A DNA stretch of 64,000 bases from Colwellia psychrerythraea (GTDB lineage Bacteria; Pseudomonadota; Gammaproteobacteria; Enterobacterales; Alteromonadaceae). Location: positions 1-64,000 of the forward strand of contig NZ_JQED01000042.1 in assembly GCF_000764225.1 (NCBI RefSeq), given 5' to 3'. Position 1 is the first letter of the stretch; the number at the start of each line of letters is the position of its first letter. This document shows, in pieces, positions 16,009 to 25,767 of the stretch. Made by a program: the position numbers and the translations under genes. Under the pieces are notes generated by a model. It worked only from the letters and a program-made list of their open reading frames with translations. It did no database searches and had not been told where the DNA came from.

Positions 16009-18264
16009 ATGTCAGTCAATGAAAATATAACTCAACCTTCGATGCGTAATCAGCAGACTATGAATATCTCAAGTAAAGGGGCTGAAAACGAAATTGATCT
16101 AATGGCACTTTTGGGCGTATTAATCGATCGCAAAATGTTTATTGTCTCAATAACTGCACTATTTGCGATTGTAGGTATAAGTATCGCCATATTCTCTACA
16201 CCGATTTACAATGCAACAGCCATGATTCAAGTAGAAGAAAGTGGAAGCTCAGTACCTGGTTTAGATGATATGGCGGGTATGTTTGAAAGCAGTTCTAAAT
16301 CAATTACAGAAATAGAGCTACTAAAATCTCGCTCAGTTATTGGTGAAGCAGTTGATGAATTAAAATTAGATATTGTTGCATTGCCTAAATTGTTCCCTGT
16401 AGTTGGTAATAGAAGCTTTAGGAAATTCAATCCTATTAAAGAAGGGGACCTTGCAGAATCGAGTCTGGGAGCATCTAGTTACGCATGGGGAGGTGAAAAA
16501 ATTGATGTATTCCGTTTTGACGTGCCAAAATATGCAATTGATGAAGAATTTATAGTTCTAGCAGGTGAAAATCAGAATTTTAAATTACTCTCTGAAAGTG
16601 GTGAAGTGATTTTACAAGGTAAAATCGGACAAGAGCTAACAAATGGACGTTTTTCAATCACAATAAAAGCTCTAGTAGCTAAAGTAGGTACTGAATTTAT
16701 TGTTACCAGAAAAGATCGATTAAATACCATTCTTGATCTACAAACGACTATTGGTGCAAGTGAAAAAGGTAAAGATTCTGGTATTGTTAACCTAAGTTTT
16801 CAGCATGCCATACCTGAATATGCTGAAAGAATATTAAACAAAATAGCCGAAATATATGTCCTAAGAAATGTTGAACGAAATTCTGCTGAAGCTAAAAAGT
16901 CACTAGACTTTTTAGAGATCCAATTACCTGAAATTAAAAAACAATTAGAATATTCAGAAGCGTTATTTAATGATTACCAACGAGATCAACAGTCAGTTAA
17001 TATTACATTAGAAACACAAGGTGTATTAGAGCAAATAGTTGAACTGGATACCAAGCTACAAGAATTAGATCTTAAGCGCCTAGCCATGTCTCGTATGTTT
17101 AAACGCAATCACCCTAATTATCAGGGTATTGTTGAACAAATAGAAGCGGTTCAACAACAACGAGATGGTTTAGCTGGAAAAATTTCTAATCTACCGGAAA
17201 GGCAACAGAAATTACTGCGTTTAACACGAGATGTTGAGGTTGGTAATGAAATTTACATGATGTTATTAGGTAAGGTACAAGAATTAGATATTGTACGTGC
17301 GGGTACTGTCGGTAATGTGCGCATTATTGATGTGGCGGAGGTTAATACTACTAAGCCAGTAAAGCCTAAAAAAGCCATAATAGTAATAATCGCTACCATG
17401 TTGGGCAGTGTCTTAGCTATTGCTATTGTGCTGCTACAAAAAGCATTGCATAAAGGTGTTGAAGACCCTAGTGAAATAGAAGGCATCGGAATGCCTGTTT
17501 ACGCTAGTGTGCCATTTTCTGTAAACCAAGATAAGTTAACAGGGTTCATTAAAGGCCGAAAACGTAAAATACATAAAAATAAGAATGTGTTAGCCGTAGA
17601 AAACCCAGCTGATTTGTCAATAGAAGCATTACGTAGCTTACGTACCAGCTTGCATTTTGCCATGATGGAGGCAAAAAATAATGTGATAGCTATATCAGGG
17701 CCTTCACCTGGTGTAGGTAAATCATTTATTTCAGCTAACCTTGGTGCAGTACTTGCTCAAAGTGGTCAGAAGGTGTTAGTGATTGATGCTGACATGCGTA
17801 AAGGTTATTTGCAAAAACAATTTGGATTAGTGTGGGAGAATGGCTTATCAGATTACTTATCTGGGCAACTAAGCCTAGAACAAGTTATCAAAACAACCAA
17901 TGTTGAAGGGCTAAATATCATTACACGCGGCCAAGTACCACCGAATCCTTCAGAATTATTGATGCATAGCAATTTCAGTGACTTAATAAGCGAAATAAAA
18001 GCCAATTACGATATCATCCTTATTGATACTCCGCCTATATTAGCGGTAACTGACCCTGCGATTGTCGGTGGTCATGCGGGGACTATGTTATTGGTGACAC
18101 GTTTTGGACAGAATGCCTTAAAAGAAATTGACTACGCTCGCCAACGTTTTGAGCAAAATGGTATTGATGTAAAAGGCGTAGTATTTAATGGTGTAGTGAA
18201 AAAAGCAAGTAACGCCTATGGTTATTACGGTTACTATAACTACGAATATAAATCAGACAAGTAA
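16009..18264 (+). CDS. wzc: Polysaccharide co-polymerase and tyrosine autokinase Wzc
   Basis: 751 residues. A Wzz-type chain-length domain lies between two membrane helices (about 44-66 and 458-482). The periplasmic region is long and helical, with 'RMFKRNHPNYQGIVEQI' near its end. The cytoplasmic BY-kinase domain has Walker A GPSPGVGKSF (about 564-573), Walker A' VLVIDADMRKG and Walker B IILIDTPPIL. The extreme C-terminus is tyrosine-rich (YGYYGYYNYEYKSDK), the autophosphorylation cluster that Wzb reverses. Length and order match Gram-negative Wza-Wzb-Wzc export sets. It works at the inner membrane with Wzy and Wza. Confidence 0.94.
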   Translation: MSVNENITQPSMRNQQTMNISSKGAENEIDLMALLGVLIDRKMFIVSITALFAIVGISIAIFSTPIYNATAMIQVEESGSSVPGLDDMAGMFESSSKSITEIELLKSRSVIGEAVDELKLDIVALPKLFPVVGNRSFRKFNPIKEGDLAESSLGASSYAWGGEKIDVFRFDVPKYAIDEEFIVLAGENQNFKLLSESGEVILQGKIGQELTNGRFSITIKALVAKVGTEFIVTRKDRLNTILDLQTTIGASEKGKDSGIVNLSFQHAIPEYAERILNKIAEIYVLRNVERNSAEAKKSLDFLEIQLPEIKKQLEYSEALFNDYQRDQQSVNITLETQGVLEQIVELDTKLQELDLKRLAMSRMFKRNHPNYQGIVEQIEAVQQQRDGLAGKISNLPERQQKLLRLTRDVEVGNEIYMMLLGKVQELDIVRAGTVGNVRIIDVAEVNTTKPVKPKKAIIVIIATMLGSVLAIAIVLLQKALHKGVEDPSEIEGIGMPVYASVPFSVNQDKLTGFIKGRKRKIHKNKNVLAVENPADLSIEALRSLRTSLHFAMMEAKNNVIAISGPSPGVGKSFISANLGAVLAQSGQKVLVIDADMRKGYLQKQFGLVWENGLSDYLSGQLSLEQVIKTTNVEGLNIITRGQVPPNPSELLMHSNFSDLISEIKANYDIILIDTPPILAVTDPAIVGGHAGTMLLVTRFGQNALKEIDYARQRFEQNGIDVKGVVFNGVVKKASNAYGYYGYYNYEYKSDK

Positions 18265-18466
18265 AATAATTAGTTATCATTCTTGGACTGTGGCCGAGGA
18301 TGAGAAATAGGTGGCACTAGTTAGAACATGCAGGAACAATTATCCTGAATCTAGAAAGCAATATAGGTCTTCTAACGTGTTTTACTCAGGGATATTCAGA
18401 AAGTATATCCTCTTGCAGTCCAACATATGGAAGGGATTGTAGAAAATTATTCAATTGGAAGAAAAA

Positions 18467-19582
18467 GTGAAAATATTAACAGTATTTGGAACCCGTCCAG
18501 AAGCTATCAAAATGGCCCCGTTAGTTCATGCATTAGCAAGTGATGACCGTTTTGACTCAAAAGTATGTGTAACAGCACAACACAGGGAAATGTTAGATCA
18601 AGTATTGGAGTTATTTGAAATAACACCTGAGTATGATTTAGATTTAATGAAAGCTGGTCAAACCTTACCTGAAATCACTAGCCGTATAATCCTTGAGCTG
18701 ACACCAGTTTTGAAAGAGTTTAAACCAGATGTCGTATTAGTACATGGTGATACAGCAACAACATTTGCTGCAAGTTTAGCCGCTTATTACGAACAAATTG
18801 CAGTCGGTCATGTTGAAGCCGGCCTTAGAACTGGCAATATTTATTCTCCTTGGCCTGAAGAAGGTAATAGAAAGCTGACTGGAGCATTAACGAAGTTTCA
18901 CTTCGCACCTACAGAAACGTCGCAACAAAACTTATTAAATGAAAGCTACCCAGAAACGGCTATTTATATTACGGGTAATACAGTGATTGATGCTTTACTA
19001 CTCGTTAAACGTCAAATTGAAAGTGATAGTGACTTAAGTGCTACCTTAACAGCACAATTCCCAATGTTAGATGAAGCTAAAAAACTCATTTTAGTAACCG
19101 GTCATCGCCGTGAAAGCTTTGGCGGTGGTTTTGAACGTATTTGCGAAGCATTAGCCATTACAGCGAAAGCACACCCAGATTGCCAGATTTTGTATCCAGT
19201 TCACTTGAACCCTAACGTACAAGAACCGGTCAACCGTATTCTGAAAGATGTGAATAACGTTCACTTAATCGAACCTCAGCAATACTTGCCCTTTGTATTC
19301 TTAATGAACAGAGCACACATCATTTTAACTGACTCAGGTGGTATTCAAGAAGAAGCCCCTAGTTTAGGAAAGCCAGTACTGGTTATGCGCGATACCACAG
19401 AACGGCCTGAGGCTGTTGCTTCAGGAACGGTTAAATTGGTTGGTACAGATGTGATTAAAATTACTACAGAGCTAGACAAGTTGTTGACAGATGATGATGC
19501 TTATAATGCCATGAGTTTTGCTCATAACCCATACGGTGATGGCAAAGCATGTCAGCGTATTTGTGATATTTTAGCGAAGTAA
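18467..19582 (+). CDS. wecB: UDP-N-acetylglucosamine 2-epimerase (non-hydrolysing)
   Basis: 371 residues from the GTG at 18467, which follows GGAAG by five bases and gives the canonical start '[15 protein letters not shown]'; the in-frame TTG at 18455 overlaps that ribosome binding site. Motifs: [30 protein letters not shown] and DSGGIQEEA. It interconverts UDP-GlcNAc and UDP-ManNAc in the cytoplasm. The next gene oxidises UDP-ManNAc, so the pair supplies UDP-ManNAcA for the polymer. No other enterobacterial-common-antigen genes are near, so the role here is in exopolysaccharide synthesis. Confidence 0.94.
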   Translation: MKILTVFGTRPEAIKMAPLVHALASDDRFDSKVCVTAQHREMLDQVLELFEITPEYDLDLMKAGQTLPEITSRIILELTPVLKEFKPDVVLVHGDTATTFAASLAAYYEQIAVGHVEAGLRTGNIYSPWPEEGNRKLTGALTKFHFAPTETSQQNLLNESYPETAIYITGNTVIDALLLVKRQIESDSDLSATLTAQFPMLDEAKKLILVTGHRRESFGGGFERICEALAITAKAHPDCQILYPVHLNPNVQEPVNRILKDVNNVHLIEPQQYLPFVFLMNRAHIILTDSGGIQEEAPSLGKPVLVMRDTTERPEAVASGTVKLVGTDVIKITTELDKLLTDDDAYNAMSFAHNPYGDGKACQRICDILAK

Positions 19583-19616
19583 ACGCTATTAAACATAAAA
19601 CAGAATGATAATTATT

Positions 19617-19645
19617 GTAGGCGAGAGTTTATTCGCGCTCTGTAG
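19617..19645. repeat. REP-like short palindromic element, copy B (inverted)
   Basis: Between wecB and wecC, GTAGGCGAGAGTTTATTCGC continues into GCTCTGTAG. Read on the minus strand it contains AGCGCGAATAAA, the same core as the element at 11111-11145. The outer GTAG / CTGTAG ends are only partly symmetric. The copy is degenerate. Confidence 0.4.
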
Positions 19646-19687
19646 ATAGTTAATTACAAGTAATAAAATTAATTGGATATAAATAAA

Positions 19688-20950
19688 GTGTCTTTTAAAA
19701 CGATCTCAGTAGTAGGCCTTGGCTATATTGGCCTGCCAACAGCAGCCATGTTTGCATCACGTAAAATCAAAGTAATTGGTGTCGATATAAATCAACATGC
19801 GGTTGATACTATCAATCGCGGTGAAATACATATTGTTGAACCTGAACTAGATATGTTAGTTCATGCTGCAGTGACTGAAGGCTATTTAAAAGCAACAACA
19901 ATACCAGAAGAGGCTGATGCATTTTTAATTGCAGTACCTACCCCTTTCAAACCTTGCGCAACTGATGATATTCCAGAGCCTAACTTAGCATATATTGAGT
20001 CAGCAGCTATAGCTATAGCACCAATATTGAAGAAAGGTGACTTGGTTATACTTGAGTCAACATCACCAGTTGGGGCAACAGAACAGATGGCTGAATGGCT
20101 TGCTGAAGCTAGAAGTGACTTAAGTTTTCCACAGCAAGTAGGGGAAGTTGCCGATGTGAACGTTGCTCATTGCCCAGAGCGTGTTCTTCCTGGGCATGTT
20201 GTTCGTGAGTTAGTTGAAAACGACCGCGTCATCGGAGGGATGACAGCCAAGTGTTCTGAACGTGCAATTGAGTTATATAAAACTTTTGTTGAAGGCGATT
20301 GTGTTACCACCAATGCTCGCACTGCTGAAATGGCAAAACTTACTGAGAACTCTTGCCGTGATGTACAAATTGCATTTGCAAATGAACTATCAATTATTTG
20401 TGACAAACTAGATATTGATGTCTGGGAGCTGATCTCTTTAGCTAACCGTCACCCACGTATTAATATTCTACAACCAGGTCCTGGTGTTGGTGGACATTGT
20501 ATTGCCGTTGACCCTTGGTTTATTATTAGTAAAACTCCAGAGCAGGCACAACTTATTCATACGGCACGCAAGGTTAATGATTATAAACCTGAGTGGGTTA
20601 TTAACAAGGTAAAGGTTGCCATTTCTGATTTTTTACAAGCGAATCCACATAAAACAGTTAAAGAAGTTACTGTTGCTTGTTATGGTTTGGCATTCAAGCC
20701 TAATATTGATGACTTACGTGAAAGCCCTGCATTTAATATTTACAATGAAATTGTTGAGTTTCACTCCGGGGGGGTAATAGCTGTAGAGCCTAATATCGAA
20801 TTTTTGCAAAAAGAAAACTTACAATTAGTTACTTTAGACAATGCTCTAATAACAGCAGATCTCCATGTATTACTAGTGGACCATAAAGAATTCTATATTA
20901 AGAAGCCAAGTTCCAATTTTGTTATCGATTGCAAAGGGATTTGGTTGTGA
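19688..20950 (+). CDS. wecC: UDP-N-acetyl-D-mannosamine dehydrogenase
   Basis: 420 residues from the GTG at 19688, giving 'MSFKTISVVGLGYIGLPTA', which matches the E. coli WecC start closely; the TTG at 19673 has no ribosome binding site. The Rossmann motif is GLGYIG, the central part includes 'LTENSCRDVQIAFANEL', and the catalytic segment is 'GPGVGGHCIAVDPWF' with its Cys. The C-terminal nucleotide-sugar domain has 'YGLAFKPNIDDLRESPA'. It performs two-step NAD-dependent oxidation of UDP-ManNAc to UDP-ManNAcA. It lies directly after wecB apart from a REP-like spacer. Confidence 0.94.
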   Translation: MSFKTISVVGLGYIGLPTAAMFASRKIKVIGVDINQHAVDTINRGEIHIVEPELDMLVHAAVTEGYLKATTIPEEADAFLIAVPTPFKPCATDDIPEPNLAYIESAAIAIAPILKKGDLVILESTSPVGATEQMAEWLAEARSDLSFPQQVGEVADVNVAHCPERVLPGHVVRELVENDRVIGGMTAKCSERAIELYKTFVEGDCVTTNARTAEMAKLTENSCRDVQIAFANELSIICDKLDIDVWELISLANRHPRINILQPGPGVGGHCIAVDPWFIISKTPEQAQLIHTARKVNDYKPEWVINKVKVAISDFLQANPHKTVKEVTVACYGLAFKPNIDDLRESPAFNIYNEIVEFHSGGVIAVEPNIEFLQKENLQLVTLDNALITADLHVLLVDHKEFYIKKPSSNFVIDCKGIWL

Positions 20951-20978
20951 AATTTGTTAATGGCTTGATATTAAAAGC

Positions 20979-22283
20979 ATGAACTTTAAAGACTTAATTT
21001 CTTCAAATCAATTGTATGCTTTGCTTGCTAAAGGAATTGAAGGGCTGAAGATAATCGCAATAAATGCCTTTGTCGCAAGGTATTACGGTCCTGAATTATT
21101 TGGTAAATATACTTTTATTATTAGTATACTTTCCGTGATTGCAATTGTTGCAGAATTTAGGTTGCAAAGTGTTTTAATTAAAGAGTACTCAAAAAGTGAT
21201 TTTGAATTAAAGGTACTACTTGGTAGTGCTTTACTGGTAAACACATTCTTTGCTGTAGTTGGATTCGCTTTAGTTTATCTATATACGATCATTGAGAATG
21301 ACCCTATTGTTGCTACTGGAATGTTAATTTATGGTTTAAGTTTTTTTTATAAAATTCCACGGCTACTTAGAGGGTTCTTCATTTCAATTGAAAGAAATGT
21401 AATTATTGCCAAATGTGAAATAATCTCGTCTTTTCTGACTATCTCTTTGTTATATTTTTTTATTTATAATGAATTCACAATAGAATACATTCTTTTGGGA
21501 AGGTCGTTAGATTTTTTATTCATTTCACTACTATTTATTATTTGCTTTTATACTTATCGTCAAAATGAATTTAAGATTGACACTAGTTTAAAAGTATCAA
21601 AATATCTGATTATAAAGTCAGCACCGTTAGTTTTGTCAGGTGCAGCAATGCTCTTATTCCAAAGAGTTGATATCATTTTAATTCGAGAGTATATGGGAGA
21701 CTATCAAGCTGGCCTATATGGAAGTGCTGCTAATATTATGACTTTATTTTCACTCGTACCACTTGTTTTGTCGGAGTCCTTAGCACCAAAAATCTTTAAA
21801 GAGATAGGGGCTGAATCTTTTGATGAAATGCGATTTAAGTTTAGCTTTATAGTTATTTCCGTAGGAGGGGGCTTGTCATTACTAATGTGCTTGTTTTCTT
21901 ACCCTCTAATTTATCTGTTTTATGGTGAAAGCTATTTGAGTTCATGGTCTACATTGTTAGTTTTGTCTCTTAGTCCACTATTGATCGCTTTAGGAAGTGT
22001 GGCGGGTCAATTAATTGTTGCAGATAATTCGCAAAATTTAGCTTACATAAAGAGTATTATAGGTTGTTTCGCAACCATCATTTCAAATTTAATACTCATA
22101 CCTGTCATAGGACTTATGGGAGCTGCCATTTCAACTCTAATAGGTCTAATTATTGCAAATTTTTTAGCTCATTATTTTATACCTAGATATCGGAATATAT
22201 TTTTTATTCAATGTCGAAGCTTGAAAGCTTTCTTTATTCCTTTATCTAAAAATCGTGTATTTAGCTCAAACACCAAGTGTTAG
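20979..22283 (+). CDS. wzx: Polysaccharide flippase (Wzx, MATE/MOP superfamily)
   Basis: 434 residues with about 12 hydrophobic segments and few charged loops, as in O-antigen/EPS flippases. The N-terminus includes 'ALLAKGIEGLKIIAIN' and 'YYGPELFGKYTF', typical of the family. It moves undecaprenyl-diphosphate-linked repeat units across the inner membrane. It is the first gene of the more AT-rich, strain-specific part of the locus, which runs to about 27750. It starts 28 bp after wecC. Confidence 0.85.
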   Translation: MNFKDLISSNQLYALLAKGIEGLKIIAINAFVARYYGPELFGKYTFIISILSVIAIVAEFRLQSVLIKEYSKSDFELKVLLGSALLVNTFFAVVGFALVYLYTIIENDPIVATGMLIYGLSFFYKIPRLLRGFFISIERNVIIAKCEIISSFLTISLLYFFIYNEFTIEYILLGRSLDFLFISLLFIICFYTYRQNEFKIDTSLKVSKYLIIKSAPLVLSGAAMLLFQRVDIILIREYMGDYQAGLYGSAANIMTLFSLVPLVLSESLAPKIFKEIGAESFDEMRFKFSFIVISVGGGLSLLMCLFSYPLIYLFYGESYLSSWSTLLVLSLSPLLIALGSVAGQLIVADNSQNLAYIKSIIGCFATIISNLILIPVIGLMGAAISTLIGLIIANFLAHYFIPRYRNIFFIQCRSLKAFFIPLSKNRVFSSNTKC

Positions 22284-22292
22284 GCAGAGGTT

Positions 22293-23411
22293 ATGTTTAA
22301 AAAAAATTATAATTTAGAAAAATTAAATACGTTCAAGATCCCAAGTAAAGCAAAAAATTATTTTTGCTTTACTGAGGAAAGTGAATTGGATCAATATGCC
22401 AAAACGGCATTTGATGAGGCTCATCCTTGGTTTGTTCTTGGAGGAGGAAGCAATGTACTATTTTCAGCCGATTTTGATGGTGTAGTTATTCACCCTATTA
22501 AATCAAATGTTGAAGTATTAAGTAACGATAAAAAGAAAGTAACAGTTAGAGCTTATTCAGGGCTTGAATGGGATGTTTTTGTTGGCATATGTGTCGACAA
22601 TGGCTGGCAAGGTATAGAAAACTTGACTTTAATTCCCGGCAATGTGGGAGCATGTCCTGTTCAGAATATTGGAGCCTACGGTACTGAAGTTTGTGAGTAT
22701 ATTGACGCAGTGAACTGTTATGACTTGAAGGAGAAATGTTTGCTCCGTTTTGAAAATGAGGAATGTGAATTTACATATAGAGATAGTTTGTTTAAACGAC
22801 GTCCAGAGTTGATTGTACTTTCTGTTGATTTCAAACTTTTTTCAACGCCGTTTAATGCCTTATTTAGCGATGGTAAGTTTAAAGGGAGCTTAAAAGCTCT
22901 TCCTCAGTTAGCAAGAAGTATTCAACTCTCTTTTAAATCTATAAAGATCGGCCCCAAGACGAAATGGAAGTTGAAGATGAATTTTCAATATGTAAGAGAA
23001 TTTCTTTCATTGAACATTATTCCTCCTGCCTTAAAAAGGAGGCTTGTTAGAATAATTAGAACGAAGACGATGCCAGATCCAAAGAAAATTGGAAATGTAG
23101 GTTGTTTTTTTAAAAGTCCAATTGTTGATTTAGAAAAGTTCAACAGTATAAGAGCAATTGACTCTGGCGTCGGTTTTTATCCATTTAAAAATGGTAAGGT
23201 GAAAGTTTCAGCGGGCGATTTAATCAAATCGTGCAAATGGAATGGTAAAAGAGTGGGAGAAGTAAGTGTAGAAGCGAATCGTCCTTTAATAGTGTTGAAC
23301 CATGGTGGTGCTACAGGGGCAGAAATACGAGAGTTTTCAGAAAATATTCAAACAGATGTATATAAAAAGTTTAGCGTTACCCTAGAGCCCGAAGTTGTAA
23401 TTACAGGATGA
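22293..23411 (+). CDS. MurB-like FAD-dependent enolpyruvyl reductase paralogue in the EPS locus
   Basis: 372 residues resembling type I MurB (UDP-N-acetylenolpyruvoylglucosamine reductase). Seen: NTF near residue 12, FAD motif LGGGSNVL (49-56), 'IPGNVGACPVQNIGAYG' (114-130), catalytic Arg in YRDSLFK (R163), 'MPDPKKIGNVGCFFKSP' (260-276) and terminal LEPE (E365). The proton-donor Ser of E. coli MurB (S229, GSFFKNP) is Cys here (C271). The stretch at about 190-258 is longer and more basic than in E. coli. It lies between wzx and a pyruvyltransferase gene, overlapping the latter region closely. It may reduce an enolpyruvyl ether to a lactyl ether on a glycan precursor, or be a second source of UDP-MurNAc; the role is inferred. 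Confidence 0.8.
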   Translation: MFKKNYNLEKLNTFKIPSKAKNYFCFTEESELDQYAKTAFDEAHPWFVLGGGSNVLFSADFDGVVIHPIKSNVEVLSNDKKKVTVRAYSGLEWDVFVGICVDNGWQGIENLTLIPGNVGACPVQNIGAYGTEVCEYIDAVNCYDLKEKCLLRFENEECEFTYRDSLFKRRPELIVLSVDFKLFSTPFNALFSDGKFKGSLKALPQLARSIQLSFKSIKIGPKTKWKLKMNFQYVREFLSLNIIPPALKRRLVRIIRTKTMPDPKKIGNVGCFFKSPIVDLEKFNSIRAIDSGVGFYPFKNGKVKVSAGDLIKSCKWNGKRVGEVSVEANRPLIVLNHGGATGAEIREFSENIQTDVYKKFSVTLEPEVVITG

Positions 23412-23416
23412 GAGAA

Positions 23417-24484
23417 ATGAAAAAAGTATACACGGTTACTTTTCAACGAGTATTAAATTATGGTGCGGTTCTACAGGCTTATGCTTTAATGAAGTTCCTT
23501 AAATCACATGATTATGATGTGGAAGTATTAGACTATGCGCCTTCGTATTTCTTGTTGCAAACATACCGCCCAGCAAAGGGCTATCAAAAAACTATAGATA
23601 AATACAGAAAGTTTCATCAGTTCAAAAATTTCAGAAACAAATTTATGTCGCTAACACCAAAGGCTTATTTTTCACTAAATGCTTTAAAAAAACTACCGGC
23701 AGCTCATGCTGTTATTTGTGGTAGCGACCAAATATGGAACTTAAACTTAACCAACAAAAATTTTGATCCCACTTTTTTTCTAGATTTTGCAAAAGATGAT
23801 ACTAAGCGAGTTGCCTTTGCAGCCAGTGCTGGCAGTATTCGGTTGAATGACTCAGCAAGTAAAGTTAAGCCATTTCTTGAAGCGTTCGATTCTATTGGTA
23901 CCAGAGAGTCTATCTTAGCTGAGGATGTGAAAGAAATAGCCCCAGATACGAACCCTGTTGTTGTTGTTGATCCATGTTTATTAATTAAAGATTACACGGA
24001 AGTTTTTGATGATACTCGCATACCGAAAGGTGAATTTATAGTTAGTTATGTAGTTGGATCGGGCGAAATGCTAGAGCGTTTTAATGACCGTATTAAAGAA
24101 TTTAAAAAGTACTCTGATTTACCTGTTATTCATATAGGCGCAAAGGGTATAGATGCGGCAGACGTGAATATTTTAGATATAGGACCATCGGATTGGATTA
24201 CATTTATCAAAAGAGCTAAGTATGTAGTGACAAACTCGTTTCATGGCACTGCCTTTTCTATCAACTTTGAGAAAAGTTTTATATTCGTAGCGCATATTGT
24301 AAGTAACTTAAATGCAAGGCAAACGACATTACTAACAAGTGTAGGGTTAATGGACAGAATGTTGAAAGATAATGAGGCCTTAACGACAAAAAAAATAAGT
24401 GATATTGACTACGCAAGGGTTACTCCAATATTGAATGAAGTTGTCACAAAGTCTCAACGTTTTTTAATAGAGTCGCTTAAATAA
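23417..24484 (+). CDS. Polysaccharide pyruvyl transferase family protein
   Basis: 355 residues from the ATG at 23417, which follows AGGATGAGAGAA; the ATG at 23408 overlaps the previous stop and lacks a ribosome binding site. The N-terminal 'NYGAVLQAYAL', the motif CGSDQIWN (about 98-105) and the C-terminal 'NSFHGTAFSI' are diagnostic of the CsaB/WcaK/ExoV-like family. These cytoplasmic enzymes use phosphoenolpyruvate to add pyruvyl ketals to sugars of cell-surface polymers, giving negative charge. Adjacent to a MurB-like reductase and tightly linked with it. The acceptor sugar is unknown. Confidence 0.88.
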   Translation: MKKVYTVTFQRVLNYGAVLQAYALMKFLKSHDYDVEVLDYAPSYFLLQTYRPAKGYQKTIDKYRKFHQFKNFRNKFMSLTPKAYFSLNALKKLPAAHAVICGSDQIWNLNLTNKNFDPTFFLDFAKDDTKRVAFAASAGSIRLNDSASKVKPFLEAFDSIGTRESILAEDVKEIAPDTNPVVVVDPCLLIKDYTEVFDDTRIPKGEFIVSYVVGSGEMLERFNDRIKEFKKYSDLPVIHIGAKGIDAADVNILDIGPSDWITFIKRAKYVVTNSFHGTAFSINFEKSFIFVAHIVSNLNARQTTLLTSVGLMDRMLKDNEALTTKKISDIDYARVTPILNEVVTKSQRFLIESLK

Positions 24485-24494
24485 GTTGTAACCG

Positions 24495-25679
24495 ATGATA
24501 TTAAAACTAGATAAAGTAGCTCTTTTTATATATATATCTTTTGCGTTAGACTCAGCATTAAAAATCAATGCTGGTATTCAGCTTCATCTAGGCATAATGT
24601 CTATTTTGATGACAAATGGGCTTGTCTTTATGACAAGGCCAACATCAATCGTTTCACCACTGCTTAAAGATTATTTCTTTTTATTTTTTACCCTTTATTG
24701 CACTATCAATGGTGTCTTATTTGCTAATTCAGGTTTTGCTGGTTTATTAATATATTTACTCATTGCATGTAATGTTTTAGTGTTTTGTGCATACACCCTA
24801 GAACTCATCGATAAAAAGGCCTTTGAGTATTTTCAAATTGTAATGATTGTAACAGGCCTTGCTCAATATTTTGCATTTAAAATCTTTGGTTATCAGCTCA
24901 GTTTTATTGATGCGGAGCATTACCAAAAGGGCTCATCTGTATCTCATCGCCTACGAGGTTTTTTCATAGAACCGAATTGGTATGCTATAGCACTTACATT
25001 CAACACACTATTATTGATTGGGGATAAAGTGGAACTCTTTATCAAAGAGAAGCCTTGGATAACTTTCTTTACTGTTATTGTTTTTATTTTAAATGGCACT
25101 CTGGCGACTGTTGGTGCCCTGATAATAATATACTCTGTCCCATATTTAAAAAGATCACCTATAAAGGGGGTTTTAATATTATTTGTGTTGTTGTCGTTAT
25201 TGGCTGCTGTTTTTAGCTTTAGAGAGGGTATCAGTCAAAAGCAAGCTGGAGCCTCAGCTTTAAATCATTCTTCTAGAGTAATACCATTTTTACGTGTGAT
25301 TGAGTTTCAAGGAAAAGATAGTTTGACTAAAACTATTTTTGGTCAAGGTTTGGGAAGCTGGGGGACTCTTGCGGTGGAAAATCGGCTTTCGGTATTAGTA
25401 TTTGAACCGAAAGTAGGTGCAAGGGACGGAAGTGAGGTTCCAGTTATCCTTTTCGAACTTGGTCTCTTTGGCTGCTTTATTATTATAATTGATTTAATAA
25501 TCTCTTTCTTTAAGTGCCCTGCTAGGTTGTTTCATTTAAGGGGCGGAATCTTATTGTTTTTTATTTGTTTGGCATTATACCCAACGTTTAAGTTTTGGAT
25601 GTATATGCCCTATTATTTTTATTTGAGGGCATCGATTCACGGTAATAGAGGCACTGAAGATGCAAATAGCACTGCATAA
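24495..25679 (+). CDS. wzy: O-antigen/EPS polymerase (Wzy-like)
   Basis: 394 residues with about 10-11 hydrophobic segments and one larger periplasmic loop (about 235-310) that contains 'NHSSRVIPFLR', as expected for O-antigen ligase/polymerase family proteins. Sequence conservation in this family is very low, so the call rests on topology, size and position between a pyruvyltransferase gene and glycosyltransferase genes in a locus that otherwise lacks a polymerase. It would join repeat units at the periplasmic face of the inner membrane, with Wzc controlling length. Confidence 0.75.
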   Translation: MILKLDKVALFIYISFALDSALKINAGIQLHLGIMSILMTNGLVFMTRPTSIVSPLLKDYFFLFFTLYCTINGVLFANSGFAGLLIYLLIACNVLVFCAYTLELIDKKAFEYFQIVMIVTGLAQYFAFKIFGYQLSFIDAEHYQKGSSVSHRLRGFFIEPNWYAIALTFNTLLLIGDKVELFIKEKPWITFFTVIVFILNGTLATVGALIIIYSVPYLKRSPIKGVLILFVLLSLLAAVFSFREGISQKQAGASALNHSSRVIPFLRVIEFQGKDSLTKTIFGQGLGSWGTLAVENRLSVLVFEPKVGARDGSEVPVILFELGLFGCFIIIIDLIISFFKCPARLFHLRGGILLFFICLALYPTFKFWMYMPYYFYLRASIHGNRGTEDANSTA

Positions 25680-25693
25680 TATTAATTAAAAGT

Positions 25694-25767
25694 TCATTAA
25701 CCACTTTTTTGTTAATGATGAAAATAACCTTGCTCTAGATCTCAAAATATTTTCCATATTTTGAGAT
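25694..25767 (+). terminator. Two consecutive hairpins in the wzy-GT4 gap
   Basis: Hairpin 1 is TCATTAAC (25694-25701) with GTTAATGA (25711-25718) around a T-rich loop. Hairpin 2 is ATCTCAAAATA (25739-25749) with TATTTTGAGAT (25757-25767). Neither has a clean T-tract directly after it. In a 296-bp gap within a single-direction locus they may attenuate transcription or protect mRNA ends. Confidence 0.45.

Noticed and set aside
18265..18466. Possible sigma-54 promoter at TGGCAC near 18312 before wecB
   Set aside because: The distance to the next TGC element gives 15 rather than 10 bases between GG and GC.
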